A stretch of 64,000 bases of DNA from NCBI RefSeq assembly GCF_000189635.1, contig NW_002476260.1, forward strand, positions 28,883-92,882. The letters are read 5' to 3'. This document shows, in pieces, positions 51,569 to 64,000 of this stretch. Numbering within the stretch: position 1 is the first letter of the stretch; every line of letters begins with the position of its first letter. Made by a program: the position numbers and the translations under genes. This DNA is from Tetrahymena thermophila SB210. Taxonomy: Eukaryota > Ciliophora > Oligohymenophorea > Hymenostomatida > Tetrahymenidae. The notes under the pieces are model-generated. The model saw nothing but the letters and a program-made list of their open reading frames with translations, searched no databases and was not told where the DNA came from.

Positions 51569-54500
51569 TCAAGGATTTGATTAACTCACAAATAGACTGA
51601 ACAATAGATACTCAAGTTTTTTCTTTACTATTGGTTTTTCGATAAAAAATTGCATGCCAACTTCTTTAGCTTTTTCCTTGTCTTGATCTGTCACAAAGGC
51701 ACTGCATGTACTAATAAATGGTTTTTTTATTTAGGAGTTTTATTATTTAAAAAAATCAAGAATTTTTATAGTTGCTTGATAGCCATTCATAATAGGCATA
51801 TCTATATCCATAAAAATTAATTAATAACTCTGACATCTCAATTTTTGGCATTATTTAGGTATTTAATTTTACTATTCTATATCATCTTCTTCTTAAGTTT
51901 TTCTTTTAGAGTAGTCTTATTAAATTACTTTTTTAACATGGGAAACACATTGAGTGTTGATTTATATTTTCTGTTAAACTTTCTCAAATGCTTGCTTGCC
52001 GTTCAAAGCAAAATCCACTTTCAGCTCATACTAACCAAGAAGGCTTTTTAATGTTAAAATATTGAATTCGTTATCATCAACAATTAATATATCAGAGCAA
52101 TTTTAGCATTGCTAATTTCTACTGTAGGATATTAGTTTTTCTTTTATTAGTGCTTCTTGTTTTTCTATCTATTCTATTTACCATGGTTATAGAGGCTTAA
52201 ATATTTGATAACTTTTTTAGATCTAATCTTCTTCTCCTTAAATCTGATAGTCTTCATTTAGAAATTTCAGTGTGTTTTCTATTTGATTAAATGATATATT
52301 AGACTTTATGTCTTGAGAGTTTCTTTCTTCATAATGACATTCTAGATTTTAAATTAAAAATTTATTGTATTCAAAAACAAAAAAATAGAAATTATTACTT
52401 TATTTATAAATTGACAAATCTTTTCTATCTAAAATCTAAATGGATTTTAGTTTAGATTCTTAAGAAATATCGTATCTTTTTACTTCTGAGCATTCATCAA
52501 AAGCAGGAGAAGAAGCATTTTATACCGTTTTCTCAGACTTATTTAAAGCATTCTTGTTTGTTAATTCATTAAATGTTTAAATTGAATGCTATGAAAAAAA
52601 TGTCCTTAACGTATTCCTTTTGTAATGCAGAGCTCTTGATTTTTAATTTTAAATGTAGAATGTAAAAGTTGATCCTTAATAAAGTTGTGTCACGACTTTT
52701 ATTGATCTATTATTTCCGATTCCCTTAGCTAATTTATTTGAAATAGTTAAACCAAGTCCAGCTCCCTTAATTTAAAAATTAGTTTTTATTATTAAGAAAT
52801 AAAGAGCATAAATCTTACAAATGCACCATCATTAAACTCTGCACTTTCATTTCTATTCACCTAAATATTATTTTAATTAATTATTTTTACTATTTATAAT
52901 AAATTCCTCTTAAATAAATTTTTTAACATTTTATTTTAATTGTAGGAATAGAAGATCCTAAAAATCCTTTATTATTTTTTAATTAAATATTCAATCATTT
53001 ACTTAAATTGTTAAGAATAATCTTATTTTTCAACAAAATTATTGTTTTAAACTCAAAAATTTATTAAATCTAATTCATAAAAATTTCTTATCGATTTTAA
53101 TTAAAAAGTTTTAATTTAATTTTAAATAAAAAGACAAAATTAATACAATTTAAAAAAAAAAAAACTTACTTTTCCAAAATTATTAAAGAGATTTCTTAAT
53201 TTTTTTAAAGGGATACCGCATCCAGTATCTGAAATATCAATTTTGAGTAAATTTTTTTCAACTTCTTACAATTAAACTGTAATTTTTCCACCTTATTCAG
53301 TAAATTTAACTGCATTACTTAAAAGGTTAAGCATGATTTGGGTAACTCTTTAGGGGTCGGTGTTGAATTATTAAGTGGGATCAAAGTTTTCATCGATTAT
53401 AAACTTTAAATCTAAATTTTTCATTAGACAAGATTGTTTTACTAACATTAATGTATCTTCTATAAGTTTTTTTATGCAAATTTAAGTAAAATTCAGCTTG
53501 AAATTGCCTACGTTAATTTAATTAAAATCCAAAATGTCGTTTATGATGTTTAGTAAAAGTTTATTGCTATAAAGAGCTGGAACTATGAATTGATCTATGA
53601 CTTCTTTTTAAGCATAGTGGTTATCATAGATAAGCTAAAGCATTCCAATAGAGCAATTTAGAGGTGTTCTCAGTTCGTGTGATATACTTGCCAGCATTTT
53701 TGATTTGAATGTTTAGAGCCTCATTGCTTTATTCAAATATATTTTCTCTGAGATTTCTTCACATAAAAATAAAATGCAATTAGTTTATAAATAATCTGAA
53801 TCGTTATTGACGTTTTCTTTATTATCGTTACTAGGAGAAGTAGTAGTTAATAAACATTTCATCAATCGAATTTCGATTAACTTATGACTTTCTTTATCTA
53901 TGCAAATTATATTAACTTCATTTTTAGTTGACTTAACATTCTCAGACTTAAAGTAGTACTAACTTGCATTATGAGCTTATGTATAAAAATGTTTACTGCT
54001 ACTATTATTATAGCAAGAAAGATTTTGAGTATAATTATCATGATTAATTTAGTTTATAGTGTATTTAGATTAATTTGTTTTGTCAATAGGAGTATTGAAA
54101 GCATCTGATAGTCGCTTTCTTGAAAAATTAAAAAGTGTATCTGTATGCTGTTCACCATTTTATTCATAAATTTCTTTTGAATTATCAATACCTGAGGCTT
54201 TTGATAAATATTTATTTTTGGTATTTTCATAATTTGACATTGTCCAATCTTCTGTGTTTTCTAAAAGCATAATTTACATAATTTACTAAATACTAATTGC
54301 TTTCTAAATTTATCCTCTCTGATACTTAGAGATTAGTTATAAATCGATTTTAAAAGGATTAGTTTGAAGTTATTTAAGTGCTTTTGGTGAGATAGTATCT
54401 AAAACTGGAGATTTTATAGTAAGTATTGAATGATTAATTTCTTGTTGCAGTTAGTCTAACTAATTATTATTATAAAATTTGCTTTTCCTCTTATTCATTT

Positions 54501-55809
54501 CGTTAGAAGATAAAATTTTAGGAGACAATGTTTCATAGTGTTAATTTATATTTATATTTAAATTTACATTAACATCACCTTCTTCAATAATTGAACTGCT
54601 ATCTTTAATTTACGATGTATTATTGTTTTCGTGGTTCTGAAAAAAAATACTACTTACTGGACTTTTAAATTCTTTGAGTGATTAAAATTTGTGTGAATAT
54701 TTATCGATTTTCTACTTTTTATGCTGTTTGACAGAGTTTTATATATTTTAATTTTATTTTCTTTTTATTTCACTCAAAATATTAACAAGACTTTGCTCAT
54801 TGGCGTTGAAAATTTTATTCATCTAAGAACTTTCATAAATAATATGATTCCCATTAGTCACTATCAGTATTCCCTGAGGAAATATATTGATTATTTTACT
54901 ATCCAAAGATTGCTGCTCTGATTTAATATTTAATTTATCTGTAAATGTAACTTATTTTTGGTTTTAATCAGAAGATCTATCGAGTTCAGAAATATGATTA
55001 TTAAATCCATTAAAGTAGCGATTTACATTATTAGAAAAGTTTATATTAGTTTAATCACCAATAATCTTTGTAGTTTCAGAGTTGCGCTATTGATTATAAT
55101 TATTTTCATTCTATTGGTAAGTTTAATTCAAGTTTTAAATGCACATTTTATTTAGTTTTTGCTGCTGCATATTTTGAGATAACCCTAGCTGAGTGAGGTA
55201 AAGAATGCTAATTATTGGTATTCCTATTAAAAAATTTTAATTTGTTTACCATATGATTTATCTAATAAAGTAGTAGGCGTTAATTAATAAGCTTAAATAA
55301 GCGCTATAATTTGACATCCCAAATATCTAAGGAAGCTCAAAAATAGATTAAGAAATAAATATATAAATCAAAGGATTGATTTAAGTCATTGAAGAGACAA
55401 CTCCTACTGTAAATTCATCTGATTTGCACATGAAAAAAGAAGAAATAGATATCTATGAATTATTATTTATGTAGCTTTGGTATATTTGTGTTGAAGTAGA
55501 ATAATTATACAAAAGTATATAAAGCTCTATTAAAATAATATTATAACACGCCATCACTAAACAGCTCATAAAAATACTTATTTTTGTTGAGGAAACATTT
55601 AAATTTTTTAAATGAGCCAAGCACAGAATTAAATAAAATACCCAAATTGCGATATTAAAGCTTATTAGCTTAAAATAATCAACATTTTAGCAATAATTAT
55701 TAAAAAAGCTTAGGAAAGTAAGTAGGATCATGAACAAAAAATAAGCAATAAATAATAACTTATTTTGGTATTTCGCTATTGTTTTAAAAATAGATACTAC
55801 CTCTTTCAT
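51569..55809 (-). CDS. Membrane hybrid histidine kinase with C-terminal receiver (~1,273 aa)
   Basis: Exons are 55809-53170, 52860-52819, 52765-52399 and 52341-51569. About six hydrophobic helices fill residues 10-240. A long Asn/Gln/Ser-rich linker leads to the dimerisation/phosphoacceptor box 'MLASISHELRTPLN' (His at ~711). The ATPase domain shows the N box 'MLNLLSNAVKFTEQGG', the G1 box 'ISDTGCGIP', an F box 'LFNNFGK' and, across two introns, the G2 box 'GAGLGLTISNKLA'. The C-terminal receiver has 'ILIVDDNEFN', the phosphoacceptor in 'LIFMDIDMPIMNGYQAT', Thr in 'FISTCSAF' and Lys in 'FFIEKP'. All catalytic residues appear intact, so an active phosphorelay sensor is likely. The 57-nt intron 52342-52398 is in frame and free of TGA; if retained, the protein gains 19 residues. 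The stimulus is unknown. Confidence 0.92.
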
Positions 55810-56390
55810 CCTATCTTATTTTATAAATTTTTGTTAGCAAGTAATAGGAGATTTTTAAGAGATATTCTGATTATGTAAATGCAAACTTTAGTTAGTACAA
55901 CTTTATTAAATCATTCTCAGACGTTTAATGCAATTCTTTAATTGATTAATTTTGAGTGTACCTATTACACAGCAATACTGTTCTATTTAACAAATAAATT
56001 TGATTGATTTTTTAATTTTTTTAGTTTACAATTAATTACTTAATCTCAGAATTTTAATTGTATTTAACTACATTTTATAAGAACAATAGTAGACATATTT
56101 TTTCTTTAAAGTTAAATAGATAAATAAAATAAAAATAACAATTTAAAACAACTACAAAAACTACAACAACAGTATCAAAAAATAAATATTTTTTTGTTTT
56201 AAAAATTGTGTTTCAAAATAATTTAACATTTTATTTATTTAATTAATTAATTAATTAATATTTTAATAATAATTTAATACATTCAATTTTTATAACAAAT
56301 TTAATAGCAATTTATGATAATAATAATAATAAAATATTTATATTTATTTAGCTAGCTCTTTTTTATTGATTCAAAAATTTATTTTATTAT
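55810..56390. other. Intergenic region, no gene seen
   Basis: About 580 bp between two minus-strand genes. AT-rich, with an AATT/TTAA run near 56240 and no coding signal. Confidence 0.5.
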
Positions 56391-58218
<1,828 letters not shown>

Positions 58219-60053
58219 AAATTAACTTTTGCTTGAGTTTGAAATTCAATATCTTTGTTTAGTATGTTTTATAACTTTAGAAGAAAATGCTTGTTGAATA
58301 ATTAACTACTTCTTCTTTATTATTTATTATCTTTTAGATTAAACTTTAATATTCTTACAATAAATATATTAATTATTTATTAATCTTTACTAAATATATA
58401 TTGCAACGCAGTCAGCCTGGTCTACTTTATTATCTGAATTGAAGCTAAAAAGTTCCCACCATTTAGGCATTGATAAACACCACGCCCATCAGAAATAAAT
58501 TAATTATTGATATAAATATAAAGCCTTTCATAAGCAAGTTTTTCAAATTCGTATCAGGTTGTCAAACAGAATAATTAGAGCTTTGAAATAGATTCACAAA
58601 ATTTAAAAGCTAATTTGATTTTAATAGCACATATTAGTTAGACAGTAATCTTTAAATTTTAAAAAATTATATATCAGATTTCCAAAGATTAATCTATTAA
58701 ATATTTTAAAATTTAAATTATTTTGTTTTTAATATGAAATAGAATAAGCTAATTAAACTAAAATTAATCTTTATTATTCTAAAACATAATCACTTAACTT
58801 TATTCTTAAAAAATACCAAAATAATATTTTAGTAAAGATTTGATTTTCACAAATATTAAATAACAAACAATTTTTTAATAAATATTTCAATTTTATGAGT
58901 TATTTTTTTTAAATAACAAGCATTTCATTAATATTTAAGAAAAATAAATTTTTTTTATTACAAAATAATTTTATCAATTTTATTAAACTTAAAAATAGAC
59001 AGACAAAGTTCTCCAAATATTTTCCAATTTTATTTATTCAAATTTTAAATATTCTAACTTCTCTCATCTAATTTATCTAATTTTTTTCTTGAATGAATTA
59101 TAACTAAATGAAAAATATTTTATCAATACATTCATTTTATAACTTATTTCATTAGTTATTTTAATTAACACAGACTTATCTTTGATTAAAAGCTTGGTAT
59201 ACAAATCAGCTCCTAGAATTGTAAATTAAATATTTTCTTTCTTTGTATAAGATTCTATCGATTTACATCTTAAAGGTGTATATAAGATTATCAGATTTAT
59301 AATTTTATATTTCAAAAATATATTTTAAAATATTAATTTTTTCTATTTAAAATATTAAGAAAATAAAAATTATCATTAATAAACAAAAAATATAGTAAAC
59401 ATTGAAGAAACATTATCATTTTAAACTTAAGCATTTTATTTATTATATATTAATCTAAATTAATAAGTTATTTGGCATATTCATTAAGTTAATGTACAAT
59501 TTTGAATTATTTAATTGATATTGTATTGAATTAAGATAAAATTTATTATTTTAAATATTAATCAATAACTCATTAATTTGAACTAAAAATATATACAAAT
59601 ATTTTAATTAGTTCATATAAAAGTAATTTTAAAATAATGAATGATTATTTTATCATTTTAAATTATTAATATCAAAAAAAAAAACTATTTACTACATTAT
59701 ATAATTAAATAAAAACTAAAAATTAATTATTTATATATTACTATTGACTAATTATTTTGAAATAGTATAATAAACAATTTTTATTTTTTTTAAAATGTCT
59801 TATTACTTAAAAAAATTATAAATATTTCTAATTAATTTTTTATTTTATTTTCAAAAATATTAAATAACAATTTATGGAAATTAATTTAATTAATTATAAA
59901 TATATTAAAAAATAAATTTAGTTTTATTACAAATTAACTGGATAAAAAGAACAAATGAATTATAAGATGTATCAAATATGGAATAATCTCACACATGAAT
60001 GTATGTACTCAGGATATAACTTATTATGTTATATTATATTTATATATTTTATT
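58219..60053. other. Intergenic region with one GC-richer island
   Basis: About 1.8 kb upstream of VPS4. Nearly all of it is AT-only-looking spacer, except 58402-58492, which is clearly richer in G and C and does not encode a recognisable protein in any frame. No other feature was seen. Confidence 0.5.
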
Positions 60054-60464
60054 TAATTAATAAATTAGTGATGGAGGTATATCTGGCTTATGGTCCACTT
60101 TAGTAAATTACAATAATATCTTAAATTTGATTCTTGATCTTAGGTAAAAACTGTTTTTGTTTTGAATTATGATGTATTTTAATATAAAAATGAATTTAAA
60201 ACAACATAACACTTTTAATTTATTTATTTGGTTTTTATTTGATTTATCTTTCTTTTTTTTATTCTGCTAATGTTATTTTATTTATTGATTTAAAAAGATA
60301 TAAATTTTAATTAAATAATTTTATTCTATTTAAATATTTAGTAATTTACACTAGTTCATATTAAAAGTGGGAATAAAATAAATAAATCATAATAATTAAA
60401 AGTAAAAATAAGTAAGTGCTTTAAATCAAAAAGATTGGCTGTCTTTAAAATAAGTTTCTTATGA
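60054..60464 (+). pseudogene. Broken copy of the last two exons of the leucine-rich-repeat gene
   Basis: 60054-60143 matches a 90-nt repeat exon ('SDGGISGLWSTLVNYNNILN' with 'LILDL') and still has a GTAAAA donor. It lacks an AG acceptor at its 5' side, seems to have lost one base before the Ile codon, and has lost the KCTNLS core. The following intron matches that at 21196-21432, including AATATAAAAATGAATTTAAAAC. The terminal exon 60368-60464 remains open ('LKVKISKCFKSKRLAVFKIS', TGA). The 3' flank also matches. Intron retention shows DNA-level duplication rather than retroposition. No ATG or upstream exons are present, so it is not expected to make a protein. Confidence 0.8.
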
Positions 60465-61960
60465 TATAAAAAGTAGTTAAAAAAGGATGTATAAAGATAA
60501 ATATATTTGAATATTAAAATAAATATGCTTTATTTTATAATATTTTGTAATAGGATAATTTAACTTAAAATATTGATAGATAGATAGATATATTTATTAT
60601 TATAATATTTTGGTATTTTAATATATAACTTATTTAATAAAATAAATTTTAAAAATTAAATTTACTAAAATAAAATAATCCCTCTAAAGTTAGTCCTTAG
60701 TATTCACCAAAAACGATCATAGCTTTTAATAACTACTACTATCTTATTAAATTATAAAAATGAGAAGATTTTATATCATACTAATAAATTAGATATATTA
60801 ATAATCAAAATTAATATATTTTAAAAATTAGAATAGGTTAAATAAAAATTAAAAAAAGATAAAATATTTAAATTTAAATAAGGACATCAGTATTTTTTGA
60901 TAATAATAAAAATAAAATTGAAAATACAAGATAGTTTTGGATTATTTGAAATATCACAAATTATATATGATATCATGGTTCATGATATTTCAAATGCAGG
61001 AACAGCTATATATAGAATATTTTTAAAAATATTATTATAATTCATAGATTATTGCATTTCCTGACCATAAATAATAAATTTATTTGCCAAATATATAATC
61101 AATCTATGATTAAAACGTATATTAAAATAATAGAAAGAGTTGGTATTCATTCAGATTATTAATATTTTATTTCTTAATATAAGACTAATTAGATGCAATT
61201 ATTTATTTTAATACAGATTTTTAAGTTTAAGAGTATATTTTTTTATAATTTTTATTTGTAAAATCAGTAAATTAATTTGCTATTTGTGATATAAAAATAT
61301 AATTTGCTTCAAAATTGATTAGAAAAAAAGAGAGATTTTTATAAGTATTTGTAAAATATAAAGCAATTATAATTTTCTTAAATCTGATAAAAATATTTCT
61401 TTATATATTTCTTTTAATACAATTAATATAAATGCTGTTAGTTTTTTAAGTTATTTTAGAAGTTACATAAGTAAATCGAAACACAGTTTATGATAGAAAA
61501 ATATTTAGTAGAATAAGTGATTATCATTTTTTTACAAATTTCATGTTTAAAAATTATTAATCAGTAAAAATAAGCATTTTAATAGAAAAAAATTATAAAA
61601 AGTTCTTACTTAAATAAAATTGATTGATTGATTGGATTGATTTATTGCTGATGTATTTACAATAATATTTGGTTATTTATTGCTTAATTAAATATTCAAT
61701 TTTTTTCACTCATTGATTGAATTTTAAGTTAGAAGTGGTAGTAAAACTAATGAGTATTGAAATAATCTTTTAATTTTTTAGCTATGCTTTCTATCTATCA
61801 ATCTATCTATATAGCTATCTTCTTAGAATTTAATTAACTTATAAAGACTCCACAAATAAAACATTAAAAGATTAATTAAATAGGATTATTAATATATCCT
61901 TCAAGCTAAAAAAGTTCTAAAAGAAGTGCAATTGATTTTCTAAATAAGAAATATATATAT
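60465..61960. other. Intergenic region, no gene seen
   Basis: About 1.5 kb. The first ~150 bp continue the similarity to the 3' flank of the intact leucine-rich-repeat gene. A 13-bp perfect inverted repeat lies at 60944-60995, and a GATT repeat near 61618. No gene was seen. Confidence 0.5.
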
Positions 61961-62619
61961 ATGAGCTTGTCTGGCACCCCATTGAGGATAAAACCTCATA
62001 TAAAAGAAATCCTGAAATGCTATACAGATGTTGATGTAAATTTTAAAATATTTTGTGTTTGTCAATCTTAGCGAGCATTTTAACAACATAGACTTCAAAG
62101 CAGAGTACAACAGAAACGAGATTTACTTCTACAGATCAGCTTTACCTCACAGATTTGGAATATGTTAAATGTGCTGAAGAACACTTTGATAAAGTTTATG
62201 TAAAATAAAAACACATTTATAGATCTTTAATTTTGTAGAAAGACAGACTTTATAAAACGAAATGTAATTTTTAAAAACAGGATTATATAAATTAAGCGAG
62301 AGAGTAGATGAGAGAATACAGAAGAGAAATAAGTGATTTAAAAGATGAAATATTATTAATGAAGCATGATATTTAGATGCAAAGCAATTAAAACAGCATA
62401 AATTTTAAGCCAGCCTGTGAAAGACTCTGGAAAGTATTGCATATATACTCCCCCTAAAATGAAGTCGATACAATCTACCTCAAAAACTAAGTGAGAATAT
62501 TGATAAGAGAAAAAGAACAATTACAAAAAGAAATACAAGCAAGCAATTAAAAACTTGAAAAAATGGAAAAATCAATAGGTATTTACCGTCTTTGCTCAGA
62601 TCGTTCTACCTAACAATGA
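61961..62619 (+). CDS. Coiled-coil protein of unknown function (~200 aa)
   Basis: Exon 1 (61961-62035, 'MSLSGTPLRIKPHIKEILKC') is joined across a 56-nt intron (62036-62091, GTAAAT...ACATAG) to exon 2 (62092-62619). The later AG was chosen because only it leads into the good coding frame ('TSTDQLYLTDLEYVKCAEEH'). The protein is mainly alpha-helical and charged, with heptad-like stretches 'REYRREISDLKDEILLMKHD' and 'LIREKEQLQKEIQASNQKLE'. There is no signal peptide or membrane segment. A further in-frame, TGA-free candidate intron of 39 nt (62200-62238) could shorten it by 13 residues. No family is recognised; a cytoskeletal or basal-body structural role would be a guess. Confidence 0.7.
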
Positions 62620-64000
62620 ATCAATTGAACAATAAATAAATAACATTATATTTGATAAGAGCTAAAGATAAAAATTAATTTCTTTTGCAACTTTATTAGG
62701 CTTATAGCTCTAAAAATAAATTATATGTTAAAATCAATTCAAAAAATGAAAGCAATCTTATATTAAAAAGAATATAATAATATTTAAGGGCCTATGAATA
62801 AATAATAGAAGAATAAAATAACAAAAAACAAGCAAATAAACAAACAAACAAATAAATAAATAATCAATTAATCGTGATCAAAGAAATAAATAAATAAATA
62901 AATAAATAAGTATAATAACCAGATATTTACAATAATTTATTTACTATAATAAATTTAATTTTATATTCACACATTTCTTTCTTTAACTTCTTCTTATACT
63001 GAATTTCAAATAAAAACAAACGAAACAAAAATCAGATCAAAGAAAATAATAATTCTTTCTATCTGTATTTTTAATCACAGTGAATATAAGTAAGTAAATA
63101 AATAAATACTAGTAACAATTTATATTAATTTTGCCCAATTAATTAACTAATCTTATTTTACTAGGAATTTGTAGTAATATAAATGATTAGATAGTTAGTG
63201 TTAATGATGTCAGCAAGTATAATTATCACTTTTACAAATAAATAAATAACAAATATATAAATCAAATCATTAGATAGAAAAATAAAATATTTTATATTAA
63301 CTCAGCATTTTGAATAAATAAAATAAATAAAATTCCACTATATCTATATTATTACATATTTTCATATTAACATCTTGTCTATAGAATTTCCTTTCAATTA
63401 ATTCCTCTATCAAATAAATTTATTAAATTTTTGCAAGTATGAGAAATAAATGCTTTTATTTTATGTTTATTTAAATTGTTTAAATAAATAATAATTTTTC
63501 ATTTTTATTACGATTTATTAATAAATTGCTTCAAAACATTTTTTTTATAAATAAATGATAAAAATACATTTTATATTGACTAAATTAGAAGGATAAATAC
63601 AATCTTTATCAATAAAATAAATAATTTAATTAAAAATATTTTAATTTTTTAATTTCAACTACACTTTTTTTAATTTTGAAATTCATAAAGTTTGTATTAA
63701 AGCATCTTAAACAAAATTATATTTTTATCCATAATATTAATTTTGGTTATTTTATTTGTGTTTGGAATTATGATTGATTAGTTAACATATACTCTAATTT
63801 TTCATTGTATTTAAAAGATATAAATGGTTATTTGGCGAACTTTTTATTTGTTAAAGCTAATTGAATAAATAAATTGGCAAAAGTAATATAAAAATATGAA
63901 ACATTTTAATAAAAAAAAATTCAAAATTCTGTAAAAGCAAGAAGAGCTAAATCTAACTCTATTATTGCCATTTCTAAATTCATTATCATTTTTATAGATT
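62620..64000. other. Intergenic region to the window end, no gene seen
   Basis: About 1.4 kb of AT-rich DNA with AAAT/CAAA microsatellites at ~62833-62909. No TGA-free frame with coding character. Confidence 0.5.

Overview
The window reads as a stretch of macronuclear chromosome from a ciliate, most likely Tetrahymena (T. thermophila or a close relative). The DNA is extremely A+T rich. Long, conserved proteins appear only when TAA and TAG are read as glutamine and TGA is the sole stop. Genes are interrupted by short AT-rich GT...AG introns, mostly 46-100 nt. A leucine-rich repeat of the 'GLGSGLGKCTNLSNLTLDL' type, which I associate with Tetrahymena, is present. I saw no telomeric G4T2 repeat, rRNA, tRNA, transposon or internally deleted sequence.

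Layout, left to right. 3-2444 (+) is a Gln/Asn-rich acidic protein, possibly cut at its 5' end. 4091-5945 (+) is a very acidic Glu/Asp-rich protein. 7722-16921 (+) is a giant membrane protein of about 3,040 residues, with a secretory signal, Cys-rich modules, a beta-helix-like region and a multi-pass C-terminal part. 17483-21523 (+) is a leucine-rich-repeat gene in which nine consecutive repeats are each one 90-nt exon. 22156-22392 (+) is a small Gly-rich ORF, followed by a ~270-bp tandem duplication. 23861-27693 (-) is a K+ channel with a cyclic-nucleotide-binding-like domain. 28286-29172 (+) is an unknown protein. 29974-30384 (-) is a small Cys-containing membrane-anchored protein. 30660-32054 and 32565-33959 (-) are a tandem pair of multi-pass proteins of identical length. 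34948-37875 (+) is a Na,K-ATPase-like P-type ATPase that has lost its catalytic motifs. 38832-40020 (-) is L-threonine aldolase. 43038-43620 (+) is frataxin. 44324-50454 (-) is a 1,925-residue Asn/Gln-rich protein. 51569-55809 (-) is a membrane hybrid histidine kinase. 56391-58218 (-) is the ESCRT ATPase VPS4. 60054-60464 is a broken copy of the 3' end of the leucine-rich-repeat gene. 61961-62619 (+) is a coiled-coil protein.

The genes do not form an operon or one pathway, as expected for a eukaryotic chromosome. Functional themes are membrane transport and signalling (K+ channel, dead P-type pump, histidine kinase, giant surface protein, transporter-like pair), plus housekeeping functions (frataxin for mitochondrial iron-sulfur assembly, threonine aldolase, VPS4 for ESCRT disassembly). 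The most unusual items are the 90-nt exon array with its distant unprocessed pseudogene copy, the P-type ATPase pseudoenzyme, and several in-frame stop-free candidate introns.

All reading was by eye. Exon joins were checked by frame arithmetic and by family motifs, not by transcripts.
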